Source of the DNA: Paraplanobispora takensis
GTDB lineage: Bacteria; Actinomycetota; Actinomycetes; Streptosporangiales; Streptosporangiaceae
Assembly: GCF_016863195.1 (NCBI RefSeq)
Contig: NZ_BOOK01000013.1
Span: 112,032 to 176,031, forward strand
Reading direction: 5' to 3'
DNA: 64,000 nucleotides
Below, in pieces: positions 46,916 to 55,439 of the stretch (positions are counted from its first letter, which is position 1; each line of letters starts with the position of its first letter). A program made the translations under genes and the position numbers. Under the pieces are notes generated by a model. That model saw only the letters and a program-made list of their open reading frames with translations. It had not been told where the DNA came from and ran no database searches.

Positions 46916-49663
46916 TCAGCCGGCCAGGGCGGGCGGCTCCCACGTGTCGGGATCGCGGCCCTCGGCGGCCAGCAGACCGCCCAGGTCCTCGGCCGACAGC
47001 GGCCGGGAGAAGTGGTACCCCTGCGCCAGGCGGTAGCCCATCTGGTACAGCCGCATGGCCTGCGCGGGGGTCTCCACGCCCTCGGCCACGGCGCGCAGCC
47101 CCAGCGCCTGGGCGATCTGCGCCAGCGAGGTGGCGATCGCCGCCTGCTCGGCCGTGCCGGTGACCTCCTCGACGAACAGCTTGTCCACCTTCAGGACGTC
47201 GACCGGGCAGGTGCGCAGCAGGCCGAGCGAGGAGTGCCCGGTGCCGAAGTCGTCCAGGGCGATGGCGACGCCGAGGGCCTGGATGGCGGCCACCGTCTCC
47301 ACCGCGGGGCCGTCGTCGAACACGGCCGTCTCGGTGATCTCCACCAGCAGGTCGTCCGGGCGCAGCCCGGTCTCGGCCAGCACGTCGGCCACGGTCCGGG
47401 CGAACGCCGGCTCGCGCAGCTGCCGGGCCGAGACGTTGACGCCCACCCGCGAGGGCGCGCCGTCGCCGTGCAGCCGCCGCCACTCGGCCATCTGACGGCA
47501 CGCCTCGCGCAGCACCCAGTCGCCGAGCTGGACGATCATCCCGTTGCGCTCGGCGACGGGGATGAACTCCACGGGGGAGACCAGCCCTCGCTCCGGATGG
47601 CGCCAGCGGATCAGCGCCTCCACGCCGGCGATGTCGCCGTGGGGCAGCCGGACCACCGGCTGGTACAGCAGGAACAGCTGGTCCTGCGAGAGCATCGCCT
47701 GCAGCAGGTCGGCGCCCAGCCGGGCGTCCTCGGCGGCCCGGTCGTCCATGTCCGCCGAGTAGCGGACCGAGCGGCTCTTGCCCTGCTCCTTGGCGGCGTA
47801 CATGGCCACGTCGGCGCGGCGCAGCAGCTCGCTGGCGTCCATGCCCTCGGCGCCGTCGACCAGCCCGATGCTGGCCTGCACGAGCATGTCGTGCCCCTGG
47901 GCGCTGATGGGCGTGCGGAGCGTCGCGAGGATCTCCCCGGCGACGCGGCAGGTCTCCTGCGGGGAGGCGTCGCGCAGCAGGACGGCGAACTCGTCGCCGC
48001 CGAGCCGGGCCACCGTGTCGCCGGGCCGTACGCACCGGCGCAGCCGGTCGGCGACGACCGTCAGCAGGGCGTCGCCGACCGCGTGCCCGAGCCGGTCGTT
48101 GATCGCCTTGAAGTCGTCGAGGTCGACCAGCGCCAGGGCGACGCCACGGGTCCCGGCCTCGGCCAGGGCCTCTGCGGCCCGCCGGGTGAACAGGGTCCGG
48201 TTGGCGAGCCGGGTCAGCGCGTCGTGGGTGGCCTGGTGGGCCAGCTCGTCCTGGGCGCGCCTGGTCTCGGTGATGTCGCGGGTGTTGCCCACGATGCCCT
48301 GGACGCTGGGGTCGTCCACCCGGTTGGTGGCGACGACCTCCAGCCAGCGCCAGCTCCCGTCCACGTGGCGCATGCGCGCCTGGCAGGTGACCGTGAGGCC
48401 GGGGTCGCGGGCGAGGCGGTCGCGCATGTCCTGCAGGATCGGCAGGTCCTGCGGGTGGGTGAACTCCCGCAGCGTCCGGCCGATGTAGAAATCGGCCGGA
48501 TGGCCCAGGACGCTTTCGAAGCTCGGGCTGATGTAGGTGTAGGTCCCGTCCATGGCCGTGACCGTGATGACGTCGGAGGAGTTCTGCACGAGCGAGCGGA
48601 ACCGCTGCTCGTGCCGGCTCAGCTCCAGCATGCTGGCGTCCAGCCGGGCCAGCAGGCTGGCGTTGTCGTAGAACGCCGTGATCTGGCGTACCACCACCAG
48701 CCCGGTCAGGGCGATCGAGCCGGCCACGACCAGGCGGATCTCCTGGCCCGCGTTCCAGGTCGAGACCAGCAGCAGGACGTCGGTCGCCGCGATCGCGGCG
48801 TACGGCAGCAGGCTGAACGGGCGGCGGCGGGCCGCGCGGCGGGCGGTGCCCGTGCCCGAGGCGCGCAGCTGCCGCTCGGCCGCCACGGCGACGAGGAAGG
48901 CGATGATCGGGATGCTGAGGTGGGTCGTGGTGATATGCGGGCTGGCCTGCATCAGCGGCATGAGGGCTCCGCCGCCGGCGCCCACCAGGACCGCCAGCCC
49001 CATGATCCACAGGACGCCGCGGTCCATCGGGCCGGTGCCGGTCAGCGCCAGCTTGACGGCGGCGAGGATGTCGATGCCGCCCAGCGTGATGATCGCCACC
49101 GCGGTCAGGTCCGAACCCGTGGTGAGAGCCAGTTCCGAGGAGCCGCGCAACATGAAGTACCAGGCGAACAGCCCGGCGGCCAGGACCACGACACCGGCGT
49201 CCAGGCCCAGGGTCAGCCAGGCCTCACGCGAGCGCCGGGTCACGGGCAGCCGCAGCAGCGCCCACAGGAAGACCGTCACGGCGGTCAGGTACAGCGCCGT
49301 GGTCAGCCCGCTGACGCGCTGGGTGGGCGCCTGCGGTCCGGCGAGCGCGTCATAGGCGTTGCTGGCCAGTGCGAGCACGGCGACGGTCAGGGTGACGGCG
49401 AAGTGCCGCCAGAACATCCGCGTCGGCGCGGCCAGATCGGGGAAACGGGCGACGCGCACGCAGGCGAGCGCGGCCAGCGAGCAGCAGAGCGCCGACAGCG
49501 CCCAGGCGACGAGGGGAGCCCCCGAGGGGGATCCGACGTTGAAGACGAACCACCCCGCGCCGAACACGGCCAGCGCGGCGGTGACGCGCGGGAGCGGTTG
49601 CGCCATGACTGCGGCCATGAAGCCGCGCGACGCGGCGGCGCGCTCGTGCCGGCCGACATTCAT
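46916..49663 (-). CDS. Membrane PAS-GGDEF-EAL cyclic-di-GMP enzyme
   Basis: 915 residues. About nine helices (25-330) form a membrane sensor, followed by a PAS domain (about 350-465), then GGDEF with intact GGDEF (555-559) and an RPGD I-site five residues before it. The EAL domain has EALIRW (682-687), NVSARQL, EITE, LDDFGTG and AEGVET, a full set of phosphodiesterase residues. Either or both activities are possible. GGGAGAGGAG precedes the ATG. With the cyclase at 10325 the window holds two c-di-GMP enzymes. Confidence 0.93.
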   Translation of the reverse strand: MNVGRHERAAASRGFMAAVMAQPLPRVTAALAVFGAGWFVFNVGSPSGAPLVAWALSALCCSLAALACVRVARFPDLAAPTRMFWRHFAVTLTVAVLALASNAYDALAGPQAPTQRVSGLTTALYLTAVTVFLWALLRLPVTRRSREAWLTLGLDAGVVVLAAGLFAWYFMLRGSSELALTTGSDLTAVAIITLGGIDILAAVKLALTGTGPMDRGVLWIMGLAVLVGAGGGALMPLMQASPHITTTHLSIPIIAFLVAVAAERQLRASGTGTARRAARRRPFSLLPYAAIAATDVLLLVSTWNAGQEIRLVVAGSIALTGLVVVRQITAFYDNASLLARLDASMLELSRHEQRFRSLVQNSSDVITVTAMDGTYTYISPSFESVLGHPADFYIGRTLREFTHPQDLPILQDMRDRLARDPGLTVTCQARMRHVDGSWRWLEVVATNRVDDPSVQGIVGNTRDITETRRAQDELAHQATHDALTRLANRTLFTRRAAEALAEAGTRGVALALVDLDDFKAINDRLGHAVGDALLTVVADRLRRCVRPGDTVARLGGDEFAVLLRDASPQETCRVAGEILATLRTPISAQGHDMLVQASIGLVDGAEGMDASELLRRADVAMYAAKEQGKSRSVRYSADMDDRAAEDARLGADLLQAMLSQDQLFLLYQPVVRLPHGDIAGVEALIRWRHPERGLVSPVEFIPVAERNGMIVQLGDWVLREACRQMAEWRRLHGDGAPSRVGVNVSARQLREPAFARTVADVLAETGLRPDDLLVEITETAVFDDGPAVETVAAIQALGVAIALDDFGTGHSSLGLLRTCPVDVLKVDKLFVEEVTGTAEQAAIATSLAQIAQALGLRAVAEGVETPAQAMRLYQMGYRLAQGYHFSRPLSAEDLGGLLAAEGRDPDTWEPPALAG

Positions 49664-49762
49664 GCCTGGACTCCTCTCCCGGTCGATTCGATGTCTCCGG
49701 TGTCCATCGGCGGCCGGGAGAGGGTTCTGAGGGGTTTTCCCCGATCTACGGTGTAAAGGGGC

Positions 49763-50653
49763 CTAGCGGGTGAAGGCGCCGGGCGGGAATCTCTGCCCCG
49801 GCAGGGAGGGCGGCGCCACCGTCACGCCCTCCAACCGGAGGATCTCCGAGAGCATCCGCGCCGCCCGGCCGGCGGAGAGGCGCTCGGCCGGGTCGCGCCG
49901 CAGCAGTCCCTCCAGGACCCGGCGCAGCGGTCCCGCCTTCACCGGCGGGTCGGGCTCGCCGCTCATCGCCCTGCCCAGCACCGTCAGCGTGTCCGATCCC
50001 GGGTACGGCGGGCGGCCCTCCACCGCGAAGTACAGGCTCGCCCCGAACGACCACAGATCCGTCGCGGGGTCGGCCCGGCCGCCGCGCAGCCGCTCCGGCG
50101 CGACGTAGGCCGGGGCGCAGCCGATCGGCACCGTCGTGGACATGGCCGGGTCCCCGCCCAGCGCCGCGATGCCGAAGTCCGACAGCACCACCCGGTCGCC
50201 CGTCAGCAGGATGTTGCCGGGATTGATGTCACGGTGCAGGACCCCCGCCCCGTGCGCGTGCCGCAGCCCCGAGAGCAGCTGGAAACCGATCCAGGCCGTC
50301 CAGTGGATCGGCAGGTGGCCCAGGTGCCCGACCGTCTCCTCAAGAGTGAGGGCCTCCAGCAGTTCCATCACGATCCAGAGCCGGCCGTTCTCCTCCAGGA
50401 GATCGTGCACCGAGATGACCGCCGGATGGCTCAGCCGCCCCGCCGAGCGCGCCTCCCGCAACGCGCGCCGCCGCGCCTCCTCGAGATCGGCGCCGTCGGC
50501 GCGGAAAGGCGGCTGGATCTCCTTGACCGCCACGTCCCGGCGCAGCCGCAGGTCGTGCGCGCGCCACATGATGCCCACACCGTCCCTGCCGGTCGGTGAA
50601 AGCAGTTGGTAACGCCCCCCGAGAGGTCGAGGCTTTCCCGTTTCCGTCCCCAT
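49763..50653 (-). CDS. Ser/Thr protein kinase with altered catalytic loop
   Basis: 296-residue kinase domain without membrane segment. ATP-binding Lys K44 (AVKE) and DFG (LSDFGIA) are present, but the catalytic loop reads HRDINPGN, with Asn where Lys is expected, and the Gly loop is GRDGVG. The APE region (YVAPERLRGG) and lower lobe (DLWSFGASLYFAVEG) are normal. The protein is clearly related to the adjacent kinase at 50841, which keeps Lys, so the pair looks like a duplication with one partner diverged. Target unknown. Confidence 0.88.
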   Translation of the reverse strand: MGTETGKPRPLGGRYQLLSPTGRDGVGIMWRAHDLRLRRDVAVKEIQPPFRADGADLEEARRRALREARSAGRLSHPAVISVHDLLEENGRLWIVMELLEALTLEETVGHLGHLPIHWTAWIGFQLLSGLRHAHGAGVLHRDINPGNILLTGDRVVLSDFGIAALGGDPAMSTTVPIGCAPAYVAPERLRGGRADPATDLWSFGASLYFAVEGRPPYPGSDTLTVLGRAMSGEPDPPVKAGPLRRVLEGLLRRDPAERLSAGRAARMLSEILRLEGVTVAPPSLPGQRFPPGAFTR

Positions 50654-50785
50654 GAACCACCTGTTTTCACGTAGAGACCGGGCCCCTCAGTGATTCATGT
50701 TTTCATCCCGAAGCGCGATTGACGCGTCCGCTCTGCGCATTGCGCATAACAATTCGGGCGCGTTCGTGAATGGAGTATTGTTTCC

Positions 50786-50803
50786 CTTTCTTGATCCAGA
50801 AAG
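50786..50803 (-). terminator. Small hairpin in the gap between the two kinase genes
   Basis: CTTTCT and AGAAAG flank a 6-base loop, about 40 bases past the stop of the kinase at 50841. The surrounding 187-base gap is AT-rich for this genome, so it also likely holds the promoter of the kinase at 49763. Confidence 0.35.
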
Positions 50804-50840
50804 AAGCGCTCCCGGAATCGGGGCCGCCGCAGCGGAACGG

Positions 50841-51635
50841 CTATGCGGCGCTGTGCCTGCGCACATTCATGAGCATCGCGTGCGTCTGCTCGGAGCTCAG
50901 CCGGGCGGCCGGATCCTTGCGCAGCAGGCCCAGCAGCACCGGCTCCAGGGCGCCCGCCCGGCGCGGCGTGCGCGGGGGCTCCCGCAGCGCCTCCACCAGG
51001 GCGGCCATCGAGTCGACGGTCCTGAACGGGGTCCTGCCCTCCACCGCCATGTACAGCGTCGCCCCGAACGACCACATGTCGGCCTCGCGGGTCCCGCCCC
51101 GGCCCTGCAGGACCTCCGGGGCGATGAAGGCCGGAGTGCCGCGCATCGACGTCGTCGCGGCGTTCTCGAAGGCGGCGAAACCGAAGTCCGCCAGCACCAC
51201 CCGGTCGCCGGTCAGCATGATGTTGGCGGGCTTGATGTCGCGGTGGACCACTCCGCCGGCGTGCGCGTGGCGCAGTGCCTCCAGCAGGCGCCGGCCCAGT
51301 TTGGCCACCAGGTCGACGGGGAGCGGGCCCGCCTGCACCAGGGTGTCGTGCAGGGTGAGCGCCTCCAGGAACTCCATGACGATCCAGAGCCGCTCGGACT
51401 CCTCGGCCAGGTTGTGCACCGTCACGATGCCCCGGTGGCTGAGCCGGGCCGCCATCCTGGCCTCCCGCACCACCTTGCGGCGCCGCTCGGCCGCCTCGGG
51501 TCCCGGGGGCAGGGCGATCTCCTTCAGGGCCACGTCGCGCTCGAGTAACAGGTCGTAGGCCCGCCACACGACGCCGGTCGCGCCTTTGCCCACGGGCGCG
51601 AGGAGCTGGTAGCGATCGTCGACGATGGTGCTCAC
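50841..51635 (-). CDS. Ser/Thr protein kinase
   Basis: 264-residue stand-alone kinase domain. All core motifs are intact: GKGATGVVW Gly loop, ALKEIAL Lys, HRDIKPANIML catalytic loop, ADFGFAA, and the GTPAFIAPEVLQG activation segment end. No transmembrane helix or PASTA repeat is present, so it is cytosolic. It shares LWIVMEFLEALTLHDT-like and EALRHAHAGGVVHRD segments with the neighbouring kinase at 49763. The GTG start is the first codon of the conserved region. Confidence 0.92.
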   Translation of the reverse strand: MSTIVDDRYQLLAPVGKGATGVVWRAYDLLLERDVALKEIALPPGPEAAERRRKVVREARMAARLSHRGIVTVHNLAEESERLWIVMEFLEALTLHDTLVQAGPLPVDLVAKLGRRLLEALRHAHAGGVVHRDIKPANIMLTGDRVVLADFGFAAFENAATTSMRGTPAFIAPEVLQGRGGTREADMWSFGATLYMAVEGRTPFRTVDSMAALVEALREPPRTPRRAGALEPVLLGLLRKDPAARLSSEQTHAMLMNVRRHSAA

Positions 51636-51734
51636 CCCGGCATGATCTCAGCAATCGGGAGTGGAGACCTACTTGGAACGGTCCGTGGCGGACATAACCT
51701 GCCGAACAGGTATGAATCTACGTTGTAAAGAGCC

Positions 51735-52139
51735 TCACACGAGACCCAGCCCGAGCAGCAGGGTTCCGGCCGCCAGGCACGCCCCGCCCAGGGGCACCAG
51801 CCAGATCAATTTGCTCGGCTTGGTGTCGGAGGGCCGGACGACCGACAGGAAGAACCCCAGCGGCATCAGGATCGGGGCCGCCACGATCAGCACCCTGGTC
51901 AGGCTCTTCAGGCCGTCGGACAGGTCCGCCTGGTCGATGTAGAGCAGCGCGACGAGCGCGAACAGCACCAGCACGCCCGCGTGGGCGTGCCCGGCCCGCC
52001 ACAGCCCCCGGCGTACGGGGTTGTCGAGGTAGCCGGGGATGGAGCGCATGATGTGCGCCAGAAGCGAGACGCCGCCGAAGGCGACGGCCGGCACGGTGAT
52101 CAACAGCACACCGGCGGTGCTCAGGGACGACGGGGACAT
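51735..52139 (-). CDS. Four-helix membrane protein, unknown function
   Basis: 134 residues with four hydrophobic segments (about 9-29, 49-66, 80-98, 109-132). A conserved-looking GHAHAGVLVLFALVALLYID contains two His next to a helix and could bind metal or haem; this is a guess. GGGAGG lies 6 bases before the ATG. Its upstream region has repeated GGATAG elements and low GC, suggesting tight regulation. I do not recognise the family. Confidence 0.7.
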   Translation of the reverse strand: MSPSSLSTAGVLLITVPAVAFGGVSLLAHIMRSIPGYLDNPVRRGLWRAGHAHAGVLVLFALVALLYIDQADLSDGLKSLTRVLIVAAPILMPLGFFLSVVRPSDTKPSKLIWLVPLGGACLAAGTLLLGLGLV

Positions 52140-52150
52140 GGTTGGCCTCC

Positions 52151-52196
52151 CAATTGGATAGCGTCGCTGCCCAATTATTGGATAGTTCTGCTATCC
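52151..52196 (-). promoter_or_regulatory. Candidate operator/promoter with repeated CTATCC elements
   Basis: GGATAG-TTCTG-CTATCC (52180-52196) is a perfect inverted repeat. On the minus strand CTATCCAAT occurs twice, each followed by TTGGG. The patch is the most AT-rich in its neighbourhood and lies immediately upstream of the membrane-protein gene, so it fits an operator overlapping the promoter. The regulator is not identified. Confidence 0.45.
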
Positions 52197-52352
52197 AGTC
52201 AAGAGAATGGATTTGCCCCCCGAGGGCGTGGGGAGGTTGTCTGGGCAGCACCCGAGGCGGGAGGTCGAAGGTCGTGGAGCGATCCGCGCGAAATGTCCCC
52301 CGGTTCGGGGAAGATATGAAGTACAGACGTCCCCCAGGCGGAGGTGCCACAG

Positions 52353-52562
52353 ATGGCGAGCAAGGACACCGGCGGGCAGAAGCAGACCGGCCGGACCGAC
52401 AAGGAGGTCGAGGAGACCGCGGCCGCGGAGTCCACCGACGTCCAGGAGCGCCACGAGAAGCTGTCGGACGACGTGGACGCGATCCTGGACGAGATCGACG
52501 AGGTCCTCGAGGAGAACGCCGAGGAGTTCGTCAGGTCCTACATCCAGAAGGGCGGGCAGTGA
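52353..52562 (+). CDS. pup: Prokaryotic ubiquitin-like protein Pup
   Basis: 69 residues, acidic and low-complexity, with the central helical ELSD-like region KLSDDVDAILDEIDEVLEEN and the C-terminus YIQKGGQ. Ending in GGQ means Dop must deamidate it to GGE before PafA can attach it to target lysines. ATG 52353 is about 8 bases after GGAGG; an upstream GTG is not needed. Unusually it stands alone, flanked by unrelated genes, 18 kb after dop and 9.6 kb before prcB, so it needs its own promoter (TATGAA at 52315 is a candidate -10). Confidence 0.97.
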   Translation: MASKDTGGQKQTGRTDKEVEETAAAESTDVQERHEKLSDDVDAILDEIDEVLEENAEEFVRSYIQKGGQ

Positions 52563-52598
52563 CGGCAGAGGTCTGACTCGCGCAGCGCGGCGCCGCCC

Positions 52599-55439
52599 TC
52601 ACCCGCCGGGGTGAAGGTGGACGGTCGCGATCTCGAAGGGGCGTAGCGGCAGCCGTACGGCGCCGCCGGCGACCTCCAGCCGTTCGCCCGCCACGCCGAG
52701 CAGGTCGGCGCGGCGGGCGGCGGTGAAGGGCCCGCGGATGACGGCCTCGGTGGCGGCGGGATGCTCGGCCGCCAGACGGATCTCCAGCACGCCGTCCCGC
52801 TCGCGCAGGGCCGCCATGACAACACCCGTGCCCTCGATCTCCAGCGGGGCTCCGGAGGCGTGGAAGGCGGGCGGCGCGTCCTCGCCTGGGGAGGGCGTGC
52901 GGCCCGAGCCCGGTACGGCGAGCAGTTCGTGACGGTACTGCTCGGCCAGGCGCGGCAGCCCGGCCTCGTCCCAGGTCCCGGCCAGGGGGAGCACGGCGAA
53001 GCGCATCACGGCGGGGCCGGGGCACTGGGCGGCAGGGGTGGGCAGCTGGGGACCCGCGGGCTCGTCACGATAGGCGTTGCGGTTCCTGGACAGGTGGCCC
53101 ACCGAGCGCATCAGCGTCAGGGCGAGCTCCCCGCCGGTCAGCTCGTACTCGGTGACCTGGTCGAGCAGGACGGCCAGTCCTCCGGCCGCGACGAAGCCCT
53201 CGGCCGGGAAGGTGGGCAGCGGCTCCTCGCCGCAGCCGCCCTCGCCGGCCGTGCCGCGCCGGACGACCGCGAGCTGTCCCTCGGAGAACGACTCCGGGGC
53301 GGGCCCGGGCAGCGGCGCGTGCCAGCGGACGCGGTGGTCACGGACGCGGTTGTCGAAGGAGACCTCCAGGCGCAGGTACGGCTCGCCGGCGCGAAGCTCG
53401 GCGCGGGTGGCGACGACGACGGCCTCGGTGTCGCCGGAGCGGGTTCCCGGGGCCTCGCAGGCGGGCCAGCGGTAGGTGCGCAGGATCTCCAGCACCGACA
53501 CCAGGGGCCCGGAGTGCACGCTCTCGACCTCGACGGACAGGGGCGTGCCGACCAGCAGGTCACGGCCGGGAGGCGCGTAGTTGTAGGTGTCCCCGACGTC
53601 GCCGCCGTCGACGATCCGACCGGCGCCGCGGGCCCGCGCCCCGGTGGCGGAGACGAGTGAGAGGGTGCCGTCGGCCTCGACGGTGACGCGCAGCAGGCCG
53701 TTGTCGAGCACGGGCCCGCCGGCCGCGGCCGCAGGGGGGATGCGCTCCGTGGGACGCGCGGCGCGCGGGCCCGCCGGCAGGTGCTCCGCGGGCGCGGGCT
53801 CCCGGGGTTCCGCGCTCTCGGGGAATCGCACGGCCTCGCCGGACTCCCCGGCGACCGGGGGCGCGGAGGTGAGCACGCTGCGGCCCAGCGGGGGGACGGT
53901 GACCAGAGCGGCGACGGTCACGACGCTCTCGGCCCGGGTCCGGACGGTCCACGGGCCGGGGTGCCCGGCGGCGGCCACGACGGCTCGGCGCAGGTCGGCG
54001 TAGTCGTACCCGGTGGTGGCGTGGCGGCCGACCACGACGGTGAAGACGTTGCCGCGGCCGTCCTCGGAGACCTCCCAGGAGACGATCTCCTGGCCGAACA
54101 GCTCGCGCTCGTGGATCCGGCCGAGGAGCCGGGTGAGGTCGTCCATGACGCTCTCGTCGAGCAGGGTCGGGGCGAGTTCGAGCCGCTGCAGCGGCGCCGG
54201 CCGGCCCTCGGCGTCCAGCAGGCGGGCACGGCTCTCGGGCAGGTCGGCCAGGACCAGGGACGTCCGGGTGAAGGGGGAGGGGTTGACCACGACGAGGTCG
54301 CCGCGGCCGGCGCCGTCGGCCAGGGACGCGCTGACCATGTCCACGACGGCCTGGCCGATCTGCTCGGCCTCGGCGATGCGGGCGGCGACCTGCTGGGCGG
54401 TCTCGTCGGCGCCGCAGCCGGTGATGGAGTCGTGGCCGCTGCAGGCGATCAGGCGGCGCCAGGCCATGTCGAGGAGCTTGGCGGCGGCGGTGTCGCCGGG
54501 CAGCCAGCGGGCGGTGAGCGGCTCGGCGTAGCGGGTCACGACGCGTTCGGCGCGGGCCATGGCCCGCTTGGCGGGGATGCGGGCGGAGATGACGCCGGGC
54601 AGGATGTTGGCGCGGGCGTGGGAGCGCAGCTCGCCCTCCACGACGGGCAGGCCCGCGACGGAGGGATCCTGCGCCGTGACGTACTCGCCGAGGGTGGCCA
54701 GGCGCAGCCCGGCGGCGGTGATGTCGGCGGCCGGGGCGCTGTGGTCGGCGCCGTACATCGCCAGCAGGGGACCGTCGGGCCGCCACGGGCGCATGGTCTC
54801 GGTGAAGGCCGCCAGCCGGTCGCCCAGCGCCTCGGCGGGGCCGCTGAACAGGGCGACGGCGTTGCCGTACCCGCCGGGCAGGTACTGGGTGCGGACGACG
54901 CTGCCGTCGGCGCCGGTCCAGGCGAAGGCGTCGCGGTCGACGCGGGCGGGCACGCCGCGCCACAGGCAGGCGTGCTCCAGCCCGGCCAGGCGCAGGATCT
55001 GCGGCATCTGGGCGCAGTGGCCGAACTGGTCGGGCAGATAGCCGACGCGCATCGCGCCGCCCAGGGCCTGAGCCCCCCGCATGCCGTACTCCAGGTTGCG
55101 GATGAGGGTCTCCCCGGCGCACAGGAACTCGTCGGCGAGGATGAGCCAGGGCCCGGCGGCCAGGCGGCCCTCGGCGACCAGCTCCCCGACCCGGGGCAGC
55201 CGCTCGGGCCGGATCTCCAGATAGTCCTCCAGGGCGGCGAGCTGGCCGTCCATGGTGAAGCGGTAGCCGGGGTCGGCGGCCATGGTGTCGAGGACCTCGT
55301 CGAGCATGCGCACCAGGCCCAGCCGGAAGCGCTGGAAGGGCAGGTACCACTCGCGGTCCCAGTGGGTGTGCGGGACGACGACGATGTCACGGGGGACGTC
55401 ATGGGAAGTGCCGCGGGGCCCGGCGGCGTCATGCGTCAT
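52599..55439 (-). CDS. GH38-family alpha-mannosidase
   Basis: 946-residue glycoside hydrolase 38. Zinc ligands lie in VVVPHTHWDREWYLPF (H24, H26, D28), and the nucleophile is D137 in YLPDQFGHCAQM. There is no signal peptide, so it is cytosolic and would act on imported mannose-containing oligosaccharides. The ATG overlaps the oxidoreductase stop by 11 bases. It is the last gene of a seven-gene sugar operon. The linkage preference is not predictable. Confidence 0.93.
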   Translation of the reverse strand: MTHDAAGPRGTSHDVPRDIVVVPHTHWDREWYLPFQRFRLGLVRMLDEVLDTMAADPGYRFTMDGQLAALEDYLEIRPERLPRVGELVAEGRLAAGPWLILADEFLCAGETLIRNLEYGMRGAQALGGAMRVGYLPDQFGHCAQMPQILRLAGLEHACLWRGVPARVDRDAFAWTGADGSVVRTQYLPGGYGNAVALFSGPAEALGDRLAAFTETMRPWRPDGPLLAMYGADHSAPAADITAAGLRLATLGEYVTAQDPSVAGLPVVEGELRSHARANILPGVISARIPAKRAMARAERVVTRYAEPLTARWLPGDTAAAKLLDMAWRRLIACSGHDSITGCGADETAQQVAARIAEAEQIGQAVVDMVSASLADGAGRGDLVVVNPSPFTRTSLVLADLPESRARLLDAEGRPAPLQRLELAPTLLDESVMDDLTRLLGRIHERELFGQEIVSWEVSEDGRGNVFTVVVGRHATTGYDYADLRRAVVAAAGHPGPWTVRTRAESVVTVAALVTVPPLGRSVLTSAPPVAGESGEAVRFPESAEPREPAPAEHLPAGPRAARPTERIPPAAAAGGPVLDNGLLRVTVEADGTLSLVSATGARARGAGRIVDGGDVGDTYNYAPPGRDLLVGTPLSVEVESVHSGPLVSVLEILRTYRWPACEAPGTRSGDTEAVVVATRAELRAGEPYLRLEVSFDNRVRDHRVRWHAPLPGPAPESFSEGQLAVVRRGTAGEGGCGEEPLPTFPAEGFVAAGGLAVLLDQVTEYELTGGELALTLMRSVGHLSRNRNAYRDEPAGPQLPTPAAQCPGPAVMRFAVLPLAGTWDEAGLPRLAEQYRHELLAVPGSGRTPSPGEDAPPAFHASGAPLEIEGTGVVMAALRERDGVLEIRLAAEHPAATEAVIRGPFTAARRADLLGVAGERLEVAGGAVRLPLRPFEIATVHLHPGG

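Noticed and set aside
47012..49756. 914-codon open frame on the plus strand
   Set aside because: It is the antisense shadow of the GGDEF/EAL gene, which has intact PAS, GGDEF and EAL motifs.
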